Below, piece by piece: positions 46,851 to 59,139 of a stretch of 64,000 nucleotides of DNA. A model generated the notes under the pieces. That model was not told the origin of the DNA, did not search any database, and saw nothing but the letters and a program-made list of their open reading frames with translations. Position numbers and translations under genes: made by a program. The stretch lies in assembly GCA_015680685.1 (NCBI GenBank), contig MNCI01033568.1, positions 513,551 to 577,550 of the forward strand, read 5' to 3'. The stretch's first letter is position 1. Every line of letters starts with the position of its first letter. This DNA is from Gnetum montanum. Taxonomy: Eukaryota; Streptophyta; Gnetopsida; Gnetales; Gnetaceae.

Positions 46851-47453
46851 TGTATGGAACCTTTATTCGAGTGTGACGTACTTGGACATGCACATGAACG
46901 AAAATAAAGATCGAGATTACTTCATCATTGCAACATTCACTTAGCTTAATCATTTAATTAATTTTTATTTACTGCTTTCTTAGTTAATCTCTTCTCACCC
47001 TAAACCCCTGTTAAACGTGGAATGAGTACGACTTGATTACGAGTGTTTAAGTGTGACTACTTGGTAACCCAGTAGCGTACCTAGGACCTACACTTGGTAA
47101 TCCTAGTGGTAGTCGTGCATGAAGTCCAAGATGTGTATGGATGATCAAGGAATGGATGCTCATCGCACTTAGGCTAGCTTAGATTCTCTCTCACACACTC
47201 TCTCTTAGCTTAGTTAATATTATATTTCATTTTCTTTAGGAGTAGCATTACCATAAAAACACATCATACACCTCACTCTGGACTAAACCATACGTGACAA
47301 AGTTAACACTAGTCCAGGTGGGAAGATAGCGAACTGCGACCTAAGGATAACTGTCTAGATACCATAACTAGTCCATCTACGGAGTTCGACTGGATTGTGC
47401 GTGAAACACTCATATTCGTATGGTTGAGTGTAGGGGTACCTCGCCACTCATCA
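46851..47453 (+). repeat. 3' LTR of element A (5' end lost in gap)
   Basis: Begins at the point equivalent to 40670 in the 5' LTR and matches it to the end CTCATCA, with scattered mostly C/T and G/A differences. It is followed by the TCTAC target duplication. Confidence 0.85.
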
Positions 47454-47800
47454 TCTACAAATAGTGTACACTAAGGGATTTCATCTTGTATTTTCTTTAT
47501 TAATTCATCCATAATAATACTAAATAAGTACATGTTAAGCGTAGACCCTTGATGTAGACCTATTGTGATTGAAAAATCAGATGTTTCACACTATTATAAT
47601 TTTAGTGATAGCTCCATACATTTTTTGACTCAATTTAATATATCTATTAAGGATGTTTTTCCTTTGTAATACCTACCAAATAATATCTCTAGGCACATTG
47701 TCATATTTTTTTTTCATTGAATGAAAATCATATGTATATTTTTTCTATCTTTTTTGAATTTTTCGATAGAATGCTATTTTTTCTATTTAAATTTGTTGCA
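47454..47800 (-). pseudogene. RTE-type LINE remnant, proximal half (right of element A)
   Basis: Minus strand: GLHQGSTLNMYLFSIIMDEL then KKIQDEIP-CTLFV, the RT segment immediately before the catalytic Asp pair, ending at the element A boundary. It continues in the same sense at 40472. Upstream protein is too decayed to follow beyond about 47800. Confidence 0.75.
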
Positions 47801-48376
47801 TCTTATTTTACACATAACTACATAAGGCCAAGGTAAAGAAATTTGTCATGTTAATTCAATAAAGTCAATATGGATCAATGTTACTTTAGGGTGCATATCA
47901 TCTCAAATTTACTATCTTATGTGGCACAAAAATGGAAAAGAAAGGTTAAGCTAAAATAATCCTCTAAGACCCAAAGGATAAGGTATTATAAAAAATTTGA
48001 AAAGTAGAGATTATATAAATTAGTACAATTTGATTAGGTACATCCCAAGATATATAGTTAACATTATAGAGAAATATAAAAATGGAAGATTGGAAATTTT
48101 CATTGTCTAGGAAATCATAAAGGATTTGTTAGATGGTTATAAAGTTTGAAGAAAGCTAAAAAATAATTAATGTTGCTCAAAGGAGATAAGGTCAATTTGA
48201 AAGAAAACAATGTAATGCCCCAAAGAGATAAGGTCAATTTGAAAGAAAGTAATGTAATGACTCACTAGGATTAGAAGGTTTCAACTTTTTTTTTGAGAAA
48301 AATTAGTGTGTTAGTTGATATTTTATAGGAGTGAAAATACCCTTACTTCTCCAATAAATAGAAGAAGGAAGCTTAT
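47801..48376. other. Stretch between LINE and element D
   Basis: AT-rich with no gene. It has a 42-bp tandem duplication (AGATAAGGTCAATTTGAAAG at 48184 and 48226) and a SINE-like fragment (GGTACATCCCAAGATATATA, about 48037). Confidence 0.6.
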
Positions 48377-49195
48377 TGATGAGCCGTGATATTGGGTACA
48401 CGATATCGAAGCCTTCCAAGCGATATTGGATATCCAATATCGGGGCCTATCTTGTCTCCTATAAATAAGAGGCAGGCACACTTGGTTTGGCAATAGTTAG
48501 TTCATTAGTCTTAGTCCCTCACCTGAACTCTTGCCTTTTTCCCTTCTTAGAGTTAAAATTATTTCTGAGTGCCCGTAGTAGGAGTCATAAAGCGAACGGA
48601 TCCTTATTTGAGCATTGTGTACCTGAGCACACCTTGTGGCCGAAAATGAAGACAAACTTCGTGATAAACCTTGTAGCATTCAGAATAGCTTATTTAATGT
48701 TATTTACAATTATTTAATGCTTTTCTTAGTTAATTAATGTTCTCTCTCTCACCTTGTTAACTCTCCCAAGTAAGCACACTTAGTACGACCACCTCGAGCA
48801 TGCATGGAATACTTGGTAACCCAGTAATGATTAGCATTTGGTAATTCCAGTAGTGTTGCACTAGTTTAGGATGTGGACGGCAAGTGGAAATAGATACTAG
48901 TGTTAGGACTAGTTAGAGCATAGTTGATTAGTTAAATTAAATTAGTTACTTAATTAGTTCACTTCTCCCTTTGTAGCACCAAGACATAAAACATAAAAAT
49001 ATATAAAAATCATATACCTCAAGTTTACTTAATCATACAATTGCGCTATAAAAGTAAGCTTAGGAAGACAACGATTGACTAACTCATTCGGGTTTTGTAA
49101 AGGTGCATAAGCACTTGATCATTGGAATTTGATTGGATCATGCGTGAACACTCGTATTTGTATGGTTGAGCATAGGGATACCTCGCATCTCATCA
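48377..49195 (+). repeat. 5' LTR of element D
   Basis: 819 bp. Starts TGATGAGCCGTG and ends GCATCTCATCA. U3 holds GTGATATTGGGTAC, ACGATATCGAAG, GCGATATTGGATAT and CCAATATCGGGGCC. TATA box CCTATAAATAAGAG lies near 48458. The matching start of the 3' LTR at 57470 has one extra GATATC unit. Confidence 0.88.
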
Positions 49196-49215
49196 TTGGC
49201 ACCATTGTTGGGGAC
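49196..49215 (+). promoter_or_regulatory. Primer-binding site of element D
   Basis: TTGGCACCATTGTTGGGGAC directly follows the LTR. It is the closest match in the window, together with A, to the tRNA-Asp type TGGCGCCGTTGCCGGGGA. Confidence 0.72.
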
Positions 49216-49333
49216 TTTGTTGGTTGTGCACTAGCTAGAACTTAGGAAATTTTCACATCATTGGAACGAACTCTTAGGGTTGGTTATCTTATCATTAGTG
49301 AAACAAAAATTATTGCACAATGAATAGACAATT

Positions 49334-51230
49334 ATGTATCTTTCTTCTTACGAGAGTGTTTCATTGCCTAGGTTCAATACAGGGAATAATCGGAGGCGTA
49401 GCACATATGATAATCTGCTAGTCCCTCAACAGTTTCACGTGGTATACGTTCATCCCGATGAGTATATACCAAACTTTACCTTTATCCTCCACTAGGATAA
49501 ACAACTGCGTTGGAATGATTTAGAAGGTAACATAGTGTTACCTCTCGATCGCTCAGTCTCGGTCATGCTCCTTCGTGATCTCACATGAATTGGTATGCAG
49601 CACTTATAGGTAGAGTACGTTGTGCATGATCATGACTCGAGAGAGTATCAACCCATGGAGGCACAATGTCAAAGGGATCTACAACAGGAAAGACATCATG
49701 AATCCATGAAGGGGAAGTTGTCTCAAAATGTCCTGCATGTCATAAGTAAAAATGAGGGTGGTGAACCTACCTTAGGGAGTCTCCCACATAATGATGTTCC
49801 TCTTGTTGACTTCGATCAAGGGGTTGTGTATCAGAATCTTTACTCAACTATCCATAACCTGGATTCTGGTACCAACAAACACAAAGAGTCTAAAAAAGAA
49901 ACATGAACACATGACAAAGATGGACATTCCGATCATAACCACGATTGAGGCTGCGACCACCAAAGAGAAGGAAGCAAGCATTATCATGGTGACGGTCCTC
50001 TTTCTTCTTCATCTTCATCATCTCCTTCACCCTTTCCTTCAAGATCTAGATGCGGTCATAAGGAAAAATACCTTGAGGATAACGATAAACGAAACAATAA
50101 TCATAGATAAAGAAACTGAGAAAAGGGACAAGGGAATTCTAGAGAAAATTATCATGAAAGGAGGGAGAGTAGGGAACAACATAGGCATCATAGACACCAT
50201 AGACAGTACGATCATAATGAACCCGTACTCACTACCCAAAGTATGCTAGATATAACTAAGGTTGTTAGAATCACAAAAAGGCACCAAAAATATAGTAGGA
50301 TCAAAAGATTGGACATGAACAATATCTCACGATTTGAAGGGAGATACAACATTGATCCTCAAAATCATTTACAAGCATTTCACGATACATGTGCCTTGCA
50401 AAAAATAGAGAATAAGTGGCAAAAACTCAAGTTGTTTTCACAGACACTGATCAAGGAAGCAGAAAGCTGGTACCGGTTCTTAGAACCGAAATCCATTCAG
50501 TGATGGAGTACCATGTTAGAACTGTTCAATGATAAGTATCAAACATACTCCCGAGTGTCCAACCTGTGAAAGCAAATCCAAGGATGGAAACAAGGAGGTC
50601 ACGAACCCTTGGATGCTACCATGGGCTGATATTATGCACTATTACATCGTTGCCCAGGCCATGGTTACTTGCAAAGGGAACAACTACACCATCTCGTAGA
50701 TGGGCGTAGGCATGAAATGCGAAGAACCCTTGGGACTTATGCCCAAGGAAGGCTATCTGAGCTTAGGGCCCATCAAGTACAAGGATTTTTGGAGCAAGTT
50801 GCTAAAGAGAAAGGTGAGTTAAGGAAAAGAGAGAGTGCGGAAGAATATAATAGAGATCCTTCCCTCTGAAATAAGGAGTTAGATTTTGTGAGGATGAAGA
50901 AGAGTCACCACTTGAAGAGATGGTGAATAGGAAAACCTCGCCCATTCAAAAACTTGCATTGGAAGTATTGAAAAAGGTGGACCAAATGTGGGACTCTCTA
51001 GATAATAGATTTAAAATAGTTCTCAAAATAGTAGAGGAGTCTAGAGAGGAAGGTAGTGATCAAGAAAGGAGAAAAAAGAAAAAAGCTGAATATGCACGTA
51101 ACAAAGGTAAGGGTAAAGTTGCCATCATCGAAGAGGTTGTGGATTTGGATACAGATAATGATGGTGGATGTGAGATATTCCAATATAACCATCCTAAGGG
51201 ATGTTTTCCTATAATCTCACATCTGTAGGA
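49334..51230 (+). pseudogene. gag of element D, decayed
   Basis: ATG at 49334 (MYLSSYESVSLPRFN), then VPQQFHVVYVHPDEYIPNF. The capsid region is at 50300-50760: FEGRYNIDPQNHLQAFHD, KEAESWYRFLEPKSIQ, FNDKYQTYSRVSNL, an MG-YYALLHRCPGH block with TGA where E has CGA, and RRTLGTYAQGRLSELRAHQ. The tail carries a KKVDQMWDSLDNRFKI heptad-like stretch and DNDGGCEIFQYNHPKG. There is a frameshift near 50880 and scattered stops. Confidence 0.82.
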
Positions 51231-51879
51231 GTCTAGGGTGTATGCACTCAATCCACGATTAAATAGAAGGCAAACACCCTGAAGGTTACCTTATCATCAA
51301 GGTAACCCAAGGCAGTTCCACCAACCCTTGATGTATTATCCAAGTGGAACTCCACCACAATCAAATGAGCAGTATCAATAGTGGTAGCACCCACAATCAT
51401 GGGGAATGCCACCACCACGTCAACAATACCCTTATCGTTAACCTGACCTATATGGATACTATGTGCAGTAGCCAATCTCTCCACATGACTCTCCTAGTCA
51501 CATTGCTCCCCAACCTCACTACCAAACCCATGAGTATTATAGAACTCCTTTTCCTAGGGGTGATGTTCCACAAACATACTATCCTTCTCATCTAACTACA
51601 TGTCTTCCACCCTTAACTCCATTACCACCTACTCCAGCCATGTAGGGTGAGCTCCCTACCTAGCTGCAGCAATGTAATGCTACAAGGGCTATTAATCCTC
51701 ATCCTACTATTGGTTTAGAAAATCACATAAAGAAGAGATCTTTCTTTAGAACCAACAGTCCAACCAAGTCCTTGGAGTCATAAGTGGCTAACTCTCCAAA
51801 GGCCTCACCATCATACAAAACTTTAGAACTCCCTTCAAACCAAAGGCCACATTCAACGCACACAGTCATGTTGATGCAT

Positions 51880-54800
51880 GCCATTACCGATTAGATTAAG
51901 GCTGGCCATCTTCCTAGGAAATTATTTAACCTTGGTAGTCCTCTTATATATTTACAAATCACTGGGAATGAGCCATGCAAAGTTCTTTTGGATTCAGGCT
52001 TTGGTATCAACTTAATCTCTCAAGAAATGTACAAAGCCTAGAACCTGCCTCCATTAAAAAAGAGTAGCATTCGTTTAGAGCTAGCTGACTAGTCCATCAC
52101 TGTCCCATTAGGACTAGTGGAGGACATTGTCACCACTATTTGTGGGTGGTCATATCCAGCCAACTTCCTAGTGATTCAAGTCAACAATTGTAAGGGGGAC
52201 TTTCCAATCATAATAGAAAGAGCATGGCTAAGCACAATTGATGTACGCCTAGGAATATGTGATCTTTCCCTAGAGATATCAAAGGAAAATACATTTGGAA
52301 AGATTGAGAAAAAGAAAGTTTTTTGCATTGCATACAGTGATATAGGGTGTAGTTGTGTGCAAAAGTCCTGGTTTGTACAACGTTTAACATTGCCTGCATG
52401 CAATCAATGTGCACAAGTAACTAACATACAAAGATGCCTATATGAAACAACCACAAGACGGGAAGGCACCCAGTGGTTGATAGTTGACCAAGAGAGCAAC
52501 TCAACTATATGCATGGAACCAACTGAGGGTTTGACTTGTGCCTACATTGATAGCATAGACACATTAGAGCAAGTCTATTGCTAACTTCCAAGTATCGACA
52601 TTGAAAATATCAACTAGAGGAAGTTGAAAATCCCTAAAAAATTTAAGCAAGAGCCCCTTGAGTTAAAATTTTTGCCCACCAGTATGGAGTACACATTTCT
52701 CAAAAATGGAAAATTAGTAATTATTAATGCTAGGCTCACTCCTCAACAAAAAGAGAGACTGCTGAAAATGGTGAACAAATGGTCAAAAGCCTACACTTGG
52801 TCATATCCCGAATTAACTAGAATAGACCTTAGGATATGCCAACATAGGATTTACACTGACCCCTCCATGAAGCCTCGATGATAATCACAGAGGTGATTAA
52901 ACCCAAAGCTGAAGCAAGTGGTTAAAGAAGAAATTGAACAACTTTTAAAAGCTGGGTTCATCTATCCCATTGCTGATAGTGAATGGGTTAGTCCCTTAGT
53001 TATTGTGCCTAAAAAGGGAGGTAAATGGAGGGTGTGTATAGACTTTAGGCTACTAAACATGGCAACATTCAAAGACCACTTTCTGTTGCCATTTGTCGAC
53101 TAGGTCTTAGACACCATTGCAAGGTATCGCTACTATAGTTTTCTGGATAGATATAGTGGATACAACCAAATCCAAATAGGACCAGAAGACCAAGCCAAGA
53201 CCACATTCACAAGTCCTTGGGGGACATTTTTATACAAATAGATGTTGTTTGGCTTGTGCAATGCTCCTGTAACATTTCAACATTTGGTTCTAAGTATATT
53301 TCAGCAACAAATAGGGAATGGTGTAGAAGTCTTCATGGATGATTTCTCCACCAACGGAGCAAACTTCGATCAAGCATTGAACCGATTAGAGAAAGTACTA
53401 AAATGATGTGTTGAAAATAATTTAAGGCTCAATTGGAAAAAAAGCCATTTAATGGTCCAAGAAGGTGTAGTATTAGGGCATAAGATTTCACAAACAAGGA
53501 TAGAGGCAGACCATGAAAAGATTAAAGTCATCCAAGGAATCACGCGCCAACTTGAAACTGTAAAAGGCATCCGATCATTTCTCGAACATACTAGCTATTA
53601 TAGGAGATTCATAGAGAACTTTTCAAGGGTTTCAAAACCATTGGTTGAACTAACGAAGAAGGATGTACCTTTTTAGTGGACTAGAGAATGTGGGTTGGCT
53701 TTTCCAACTTTGAAATAGAAGCTTATAGAAACACCTATTCTACAGGCTCCTGACTGGTCTAGACCCTTCCATATAATGATTGACGTGTCCAAATATTCTT
53801 TAGGAGCCATATTTACATAGTTAGATGACCAAAAACATTCTTATTACATCCATTGTGCAAGTAGGAGTATTGCTAGTGCACAACTCAACTACACCACAAT
53901 GGAAAAGGAATTAATGGCTGTGGTGTTTGCACTAGATAAGTTTAGGCACTATGTATTGGGATATAAGGTATTTGTACACATAGACCATAGTGCAATCTGG
54001 TTCCTACTAAATAAACTAACGATGAGCCCTCACATCATACGATGGCTCATAATCTTACAAGAGTTTGATCTTACAATGATTGATCGTAAAGGCACTGAGA
54101 ACGTTGTTGCTGATCATTTATCTTGGTTAATATGGGACAACAAAGAGGATGGATATCCACTTTTGGATCACTTTCTTGATGAATAAATCTTTGCAGGTGT
54201 AGTAAATAATTAATTAACCACATAAACAAATTGGTATAGTAGCATTCTTACCTATCTCCTTACACAAAAAACACCACAAGAGTTAGACGTAAAAGGAAAC
54301 AATAGTTTCTTCACCGAGCCAAGTATTTTATGAAAATCAATGGAAAAATTTATAAAGTATGTCTTGATGGCTTGGTTCGATGGTGTGTTCCCGATGGAGA
54401 TCAATTAAGAGTTATCCAAGACACACATGAAGGCCCTTGTGGGAATCATTACGCTAGGAGATGAACAACCATTAAAATCTTGCTTGCAGGATATTATTGG
54501 CCTACATTGTTTCGGGATGCTCATAATTTTTTCCAATCTTGTGAGAGCTGCCAATGTGATGGGGGAATGACTACTAGGATGGAGGGTCCACAACAATGGA
54601 TTCAACCTTTAGAACCCTTTGATATATGGGGAATTGATTTTATTATGTCTATTACACCAATGTCTAATGGGAAAGCCTACATTGTTGTTGCCACTGACTA
54701 TTTCACAACATGGGTAGAAGTAGCCACTATTACGAATTGTACATTGTCTAATGCTACATGATTTGTTTAACAATATATTGTTAACAAGTTTGGTGTGCCT

Positions 54801-55540
54801 CGTGCACTTATTTCGGATAATGGTACATATTTTACAGGCATGACTTTTCAAAAGTTGATGCAATGCTTAGGAGTTGAACACAAACTGACTACACCATACC
54901 ATCCTTAAGCAAATGGTCAGGCCAAAGTAACCAATAGGGAGATTACAAAAATATTGACAAGAGCCATCAACAAGAATAGACGAGACTGGAGCACCAAACT
55001 AAACAATGCTCTTTAGGCATACCGCTTCACATGGAAACTCCCTATAGGCTACTCTCCCTATGAGTTAGTGTACGGAAAACTTCCAATGCTTCCTATTCAA
55101 GTAGAACTCCATACACTATCTGTGGTGTGTGATCTTAGCCTTGACCTTAATCTAGCACAAAAAGAATAGTTAATGAACCTTAACTTGCTAGATGAGAACT
55201 GATTAGTCACCCTATCATCTAATGAATTACACAAGGCCTTTAATAAACGATGTCATGACATGAAAATTAGGAAGGTTAAATACCAACCAGGAGATAAGGT
55301 CCTTTATTAGAACCCCACACATGTGCCAAAATGCACTAAATTTTAAACACTGTGGGAAGGAGCTTATATTATTCATACAAATTTTCCTTCAGGAGCCATG
55401 ATGATTTACAAACCTGAGAGCTTGGATAAGAAATTTTTGGTTAACATCCAACAAATCAAACCTTTCCATGAGCCTAGAAAAACTAGTATCCATACTACCT
55501 CTATTGGTGGACAATCCTGCTCATTATTTCAGATCTCCTC
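51880..55540 (+). pseudogene. pol of element D (protease-RT-RNase H-integrase), decayed
   Basis: Protease: KVLLDSGFGINLIS (about 51978). RT: KEEIEQLLKAGFIYPIADSE, WVSPLVIVPKKGGKWRVC, LFGLCNAPVTFQ and VFMDDFSTNG (53329). RNase H: a MIDVSKYSLGAIF start, TMEKELMAVVFALDKFRHYV and HIDHSAIWFL. Integrase: HHCC zinc-binding region at 54427-54560 (H-x-H...CESC), then GIDFIM, ALISDNGTYFTG and NREITK for the D-D-E triad. A frameshift lies near 54285, and stops are mostly TAG. No chromodomain was recognised. Confidence 0.88.
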
Positions 55541-55544
55541 TTTT

Positions 55545-57458
55545 CGACTTAGTCGTGGGGGAGATGGCCACTAATACTAACCATTCTAAGCCCTCAGCTC
55601 TTTTTGTATTTTTATTTTACACATCTTTTCAATTTTACTTATTTTTGTTTTACACCATCGTTCACAATTTTACTATTTCTTTGTTTGATTTACTTTCATT
55701 CATCATATAATAAGTGCTCATGATGGTGGGTTGGACTATAATAATGTTGATTACTAATGTTTGGTTTTTATCTTTGATTCAATGTTGATACTAAGATATG
55801 GTTCTTTTGATAAAATAGGCAATGGGTCCATGTCGTCCATTCATCCATTCAACTCTGTGGTCTCCCTTGGCTTTGAAACTGTACTGTCCCTTTTTCTAAA
55901 TAAACTTATTAATAAATTGGTGACTTGGTATTCTTCAAACCAAGTAAGGATTCAATGGTTGAAAAGGGTGTAACTTCAAGGGAATTCGACACACTTGTGC
56001 TAGCTATTCTCTTGGGTACTTGGATGTTTTTCATGAGTTTTCTACCATTCCACTATTGACCAAATATTAGGAAGTTGAATGAATCTAAATAAGTCTTTGC
56101 ATGATGTGGTTCTCATGCAAAAAAAAAAAAAAAAGAAAAAAAAGAAAAAAAAACTAGTGGGAATTCAAAGAACACCCCTTAGACATAATAAAGAAACATG
56201 AGTTGCAAATACTAGTTATGGCACTAGAAAGAGATGTTACCCATGCCTAAAGGTTCCCTCTACCTAAATCCATTTCTTGCTTCTTACTTTCCTATCTTTC
56301 TCTCCTTGGAATGGTGGTGACTCGATGGACGCATTTTAGTTGCTTCATGAGGATGGGTTGGTCAAATGTATTGATGCAAGGTCACTAGATGTGGTTGTGA
56401 GTTTGGACTTGGGCTAAATTTTATTTAGTCACCTTAACCACATAATACACAAGGGACTTTACACAACCTTGCTCTTGGGATTCTATTCCATTTCTTTGTC
56501 TCCTTCCATATTCCATCTCATTGTTGGTATTATGATTAGTTTATGTCTTGGTTGATGTATTGTTAGTCTTCGGTAAACTCTTGTGGATAAGTTCTTAACC
56601 TTGCTTCCATATGTCATTCCAAGAGCCTATAGACTCTTTGGTTTGTAGGTTTGTCAGGGCATAAAAGGCATGAGCCTATTTTGGGGAGGACCAACTAGCA
56701 TTCCTTTTTGGTGCAATTGTTAAGTTCTTTCCCTTAAACATTCTTTGCAATCAATCATTTCTTGTTTCATCCCCATCCATGACATCCATTTTATTGGCTT
56801 CACTGTTTTTATTTCCCTTTTCTTCATTATTCCTTTAGGTTTTCCACCCTATCACTACCGAAGGTTTGCTCTTAGTCATGGGGGCCCTGTCACAAATTAA
56901 TTTTTCCATTCAATCACCTATATTACCCCTACACCTTGGGTAGTTATCAGTTAAAAACCTCTAACCCAATATCTGCCATACCCACAACCCAACCAATGTA
57001 CTTATATCGAGGCAAGGTATCAATTGCATTGTGGCTTATCTATCCTTGCTAATTCGTGATTGTGTTGTGTGTGTAGATGGAAATTACACGAATAATGGAT
57101 TGGGATAGGAGGAAGCACTCGGGATGGACTGGAGTGGGAGCAGTTATGCAAGGAACACGCTTCATCACGTGGCTATGGATAAACAATGGAGTGCACATTT
57201 TTGACATTGGTAGCAACATACCTCATTTTCTTTTCTCTCTCTCTCTTTCTTTTCAAGCTGTCAGATGAGGGTCTAGATCTCATCTGTGTATAGTTTTCAC
57301 CACAATGGGCATGAACACCAATGTTGTAATATGTTTGTCGATCTATTCACTAGGCACTTTGAGTCTGTTATTACCTGTCGCTATCAGTTCTCATTCAGTC
57401 AATAATCCCATACCTTTCCAATATTTTGTAAGGAACTCAAGGACAAGTTTTCATTTAG
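55545..57458 (+). other. Post-pol non-coding tract of element D
   Basis: Shared blocks in order: CTTAGTCGTGGGGGAGATGG (55550), T-rich TTTTGTTTTACACCATC, an A-rich run (56118-56152), GGGAATTCAAAGAACACCCC (56159), TTTTGGGGAGGACCAACTAG (56678). A second CTTAGTCATGGGGGCCC copy lies at 56873. GTGTGTGTAG before ATGG at 57077 matches the acceptor-ATG arrangement of ORF3 in A and C, followed by a short open reading of about 63 codons that may be an ORF3 vestige. Confidence 0.6.
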
Positions 57459-57469
57459 TTGTGGGGATA
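57459..57469 (+). promoter_or_regulatory. Polypurine tract of element D
   Basis: TTGTGGGGATA is placed directly before the TGATGAG start of the 3' LTR, as in element B. Confidence 0.55.
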
Positions 57470-57553
57470 TGATGAGCCGTGATATCGCATTCACGATATT
57501 GGGTACATGATATCAGAGCCTTCCAAGTGATATTGGACATTTGATATCAGGGC
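57470..57553 (+). repeat. 3' LTR of element D, first 84 bp only
   Basis: TGATGAGCCGTGATATCGCA with array units, identical in layout to 48377 on but with one more unit. It breaks off at CAGGGC and passes directly into gag sequence of element E. Confidence 0.85.
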
Positions 57554-58530
57554 ATGTAAAGGATAGTTAGATCAAAAGGCTAAACATGAAAAATATTCCT
57601 TGATTTAAAGGGGGATATAAATCAGATCTACAGAACTATCTCCAATCTTTCCAAAATGCATGTGCCTTGCAAAACATAGAGAATGAATGACAAAAGCTTA
57701 AGTTGCTCTCATAGACACTCATTAAAGAAGCAGAGAACTGGTATCAATCCTTAGAACCAAAATCTATCAGATGATGGACTACCATGCTTGAATTGTTCAA
57801 TGATAAATATCAAATGTACTCTAGAGTGTCCAACTTGAGAAGGAAAATCCAAGGATGGAAACAAGGAATATATGAACCCTTGGATGCTACCGTTGGCCGA
57901 TACTATTCCTTAATGCACAAATGTCCTAGCCATGATTATTCTCAACTAGATCAACTTTGCCACATTGTAGTTGGGATTTGATCAGAAATGAGGAGAACCC
58001 TTGGTGTCTATGCCCAAGGGAAACTATCAAAATTAAGTGCCTATCAGATACAAAGACTAAATGAGCAGGTAGCTAAAGAGAAGGTTGAATTAAGAAAAAG
58101 AGAAAGTATAGAAGAATATAACTGTGATCCTTCCATTTGCAAGAGGGAGGTTCGATTTTGTGACAGTGAGGAAGAATCTACACCTGATGAGGTGGTGAAT
58201 AGGAAAATCTTACCATTCTAAAAGTTTTAGTTTGAAATTACAGCCAAGGTTGATTAGTTATGGGACTCCATGGATAGCAGATTTCAAGCTGTCCTAAAAA
58301 TTGCTAAAGAGTCCAAAGAACAAGGTAGTGATTGTGAGTGTAGGAGGCACAAGGAAGTTGAACGTGCCTATTAGAAAGGTAAGGATAAGATTGTTGCAAT
58401 AGAAGAAGTTTCGGAAAGTGAATCAGATGATGATGGTGGATGTAACGTCTACTAGTATGAACATCATAAGGGATGTTACTCCACAATGTCAAACTTACGA
58501 GAGTTTGGGTTGTATGCTTTGAATTCATGA
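57554..58530 (+). pseudogene. gag of element E, 5'-truncated
   Basis: Capsid region: CALQNIENE, KEAENWYQSLEPKSI, FNDKYQMYSRVSNLRRKIQG, VGRYYSLMHKCPSHDY (retains the CGA codon lost in B and D), RRTLGVYAQGKLSKLSAYQ. The tail contains CDSEEESTPDEVVNRK and a DDGGCNV--YEHHKGC motif. The N-terminal third is missing because of the junction with D. Confidence 0.78.
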
Positions 58531-59139
58531 CTAATAAAAAGATAAACATTTAGAAGATTACCTTATCCTTAAGATAATTCTAGGTAGTTCTATCAGCAAC
58601 AACCATATTATCCAAGTGAAACTCCACTGCAACCATATGAGCAATATCAACAGTGGCAGCAACCACAGTCATGGGCACTAGCACCACCAAGGCAGTAATA
58701 CCCTTATAGATAACCTGATCCATATGGGTAATATGTTCAACAATACATATCTCCATGTTACTCCTCCAGTCACATTTCTACTTTAGAATCTCATTACCAT
58801 CCTTCTAATTATTATCAAACTCATTCTCCACATAAAAGAAGGGATACCACCTTTTACCCTTATCCTCCTCCCATTCATGGACATCTTCCTCCTTCAACTG
58901 CACAACTATCACTTGCTCCACCTATGCAAGGTGAACTTCCAGCTCAACTGAAACAACACAATGCTACTAGGGCTATTAACCTACAATCGATTAATCAACC
59001 AAGTGGTTAAGATACTTGATGAAAGAAAAGACCTTTCTTTTGATCGTGTAGTCCACCTAAGCCCTTACATACACTTGTGGTTGACAACCTTGTTCCTTTT
59101 TCTTCCTCTATATCAAATTCCTTTGAGTCCCCTACAAAC

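Larger units (their letters stand above)
40473..47453 (+). mobile_element. Element A: pol-less Ty3/gypsy-type retrotransposon with gag and ORF3
   Basis: Starts TGATGAGTTG and ends GCCACTCATCA, with perfect TCTAC target duplications (40468-40472 and 47454-47458). Order: 5' LTR, tRNA-Asp-like primer site, gag (41427-42482), non-coding tract, internal promoter-like array (43402-43460), ORF3 (43932 to at least 46701), assembly gap, 3' LTR. There is no protease, RT, RNase H or integrase, so it would depend on enzymes from an autonomous relative, perhaps one like B or D. It interrupts a LINE at its RT catalytic box. True length is uncertain because of the gap. Confidence 0.88.
48377..57553 (+). mobile_element. 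Element D: Ty3/gypsy LTR retrotransposon with gag-pol, 3' LTR truncated
   Basis: 5' LTR 48377-49195, primer-binding site, gag from 49334, pol about 51880-55540, non-coding tract, polypurine tract, then only 84 bp of the 3' LTR before a junction with element E. No right-hand target duplication survives; the left flank is CTTAT. It is the best preserved pol in the window: catalytic residues of protease, RT and integrase can all be seen, though separated by stops and frameshifts. Confidence 0.85.

Noticed and set aside
46687-46953. Open frames running through the N gap
   Set aside because: Ns are translated as unknown residues; the frames are artefacts of the gap.
57077-57268. A 63-codon frame in element D as an independent gene
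   Set aside because: It begins at the position equivalent to the ORF3 start but has no homology I can support beyond the start; described only as a possible vestige.
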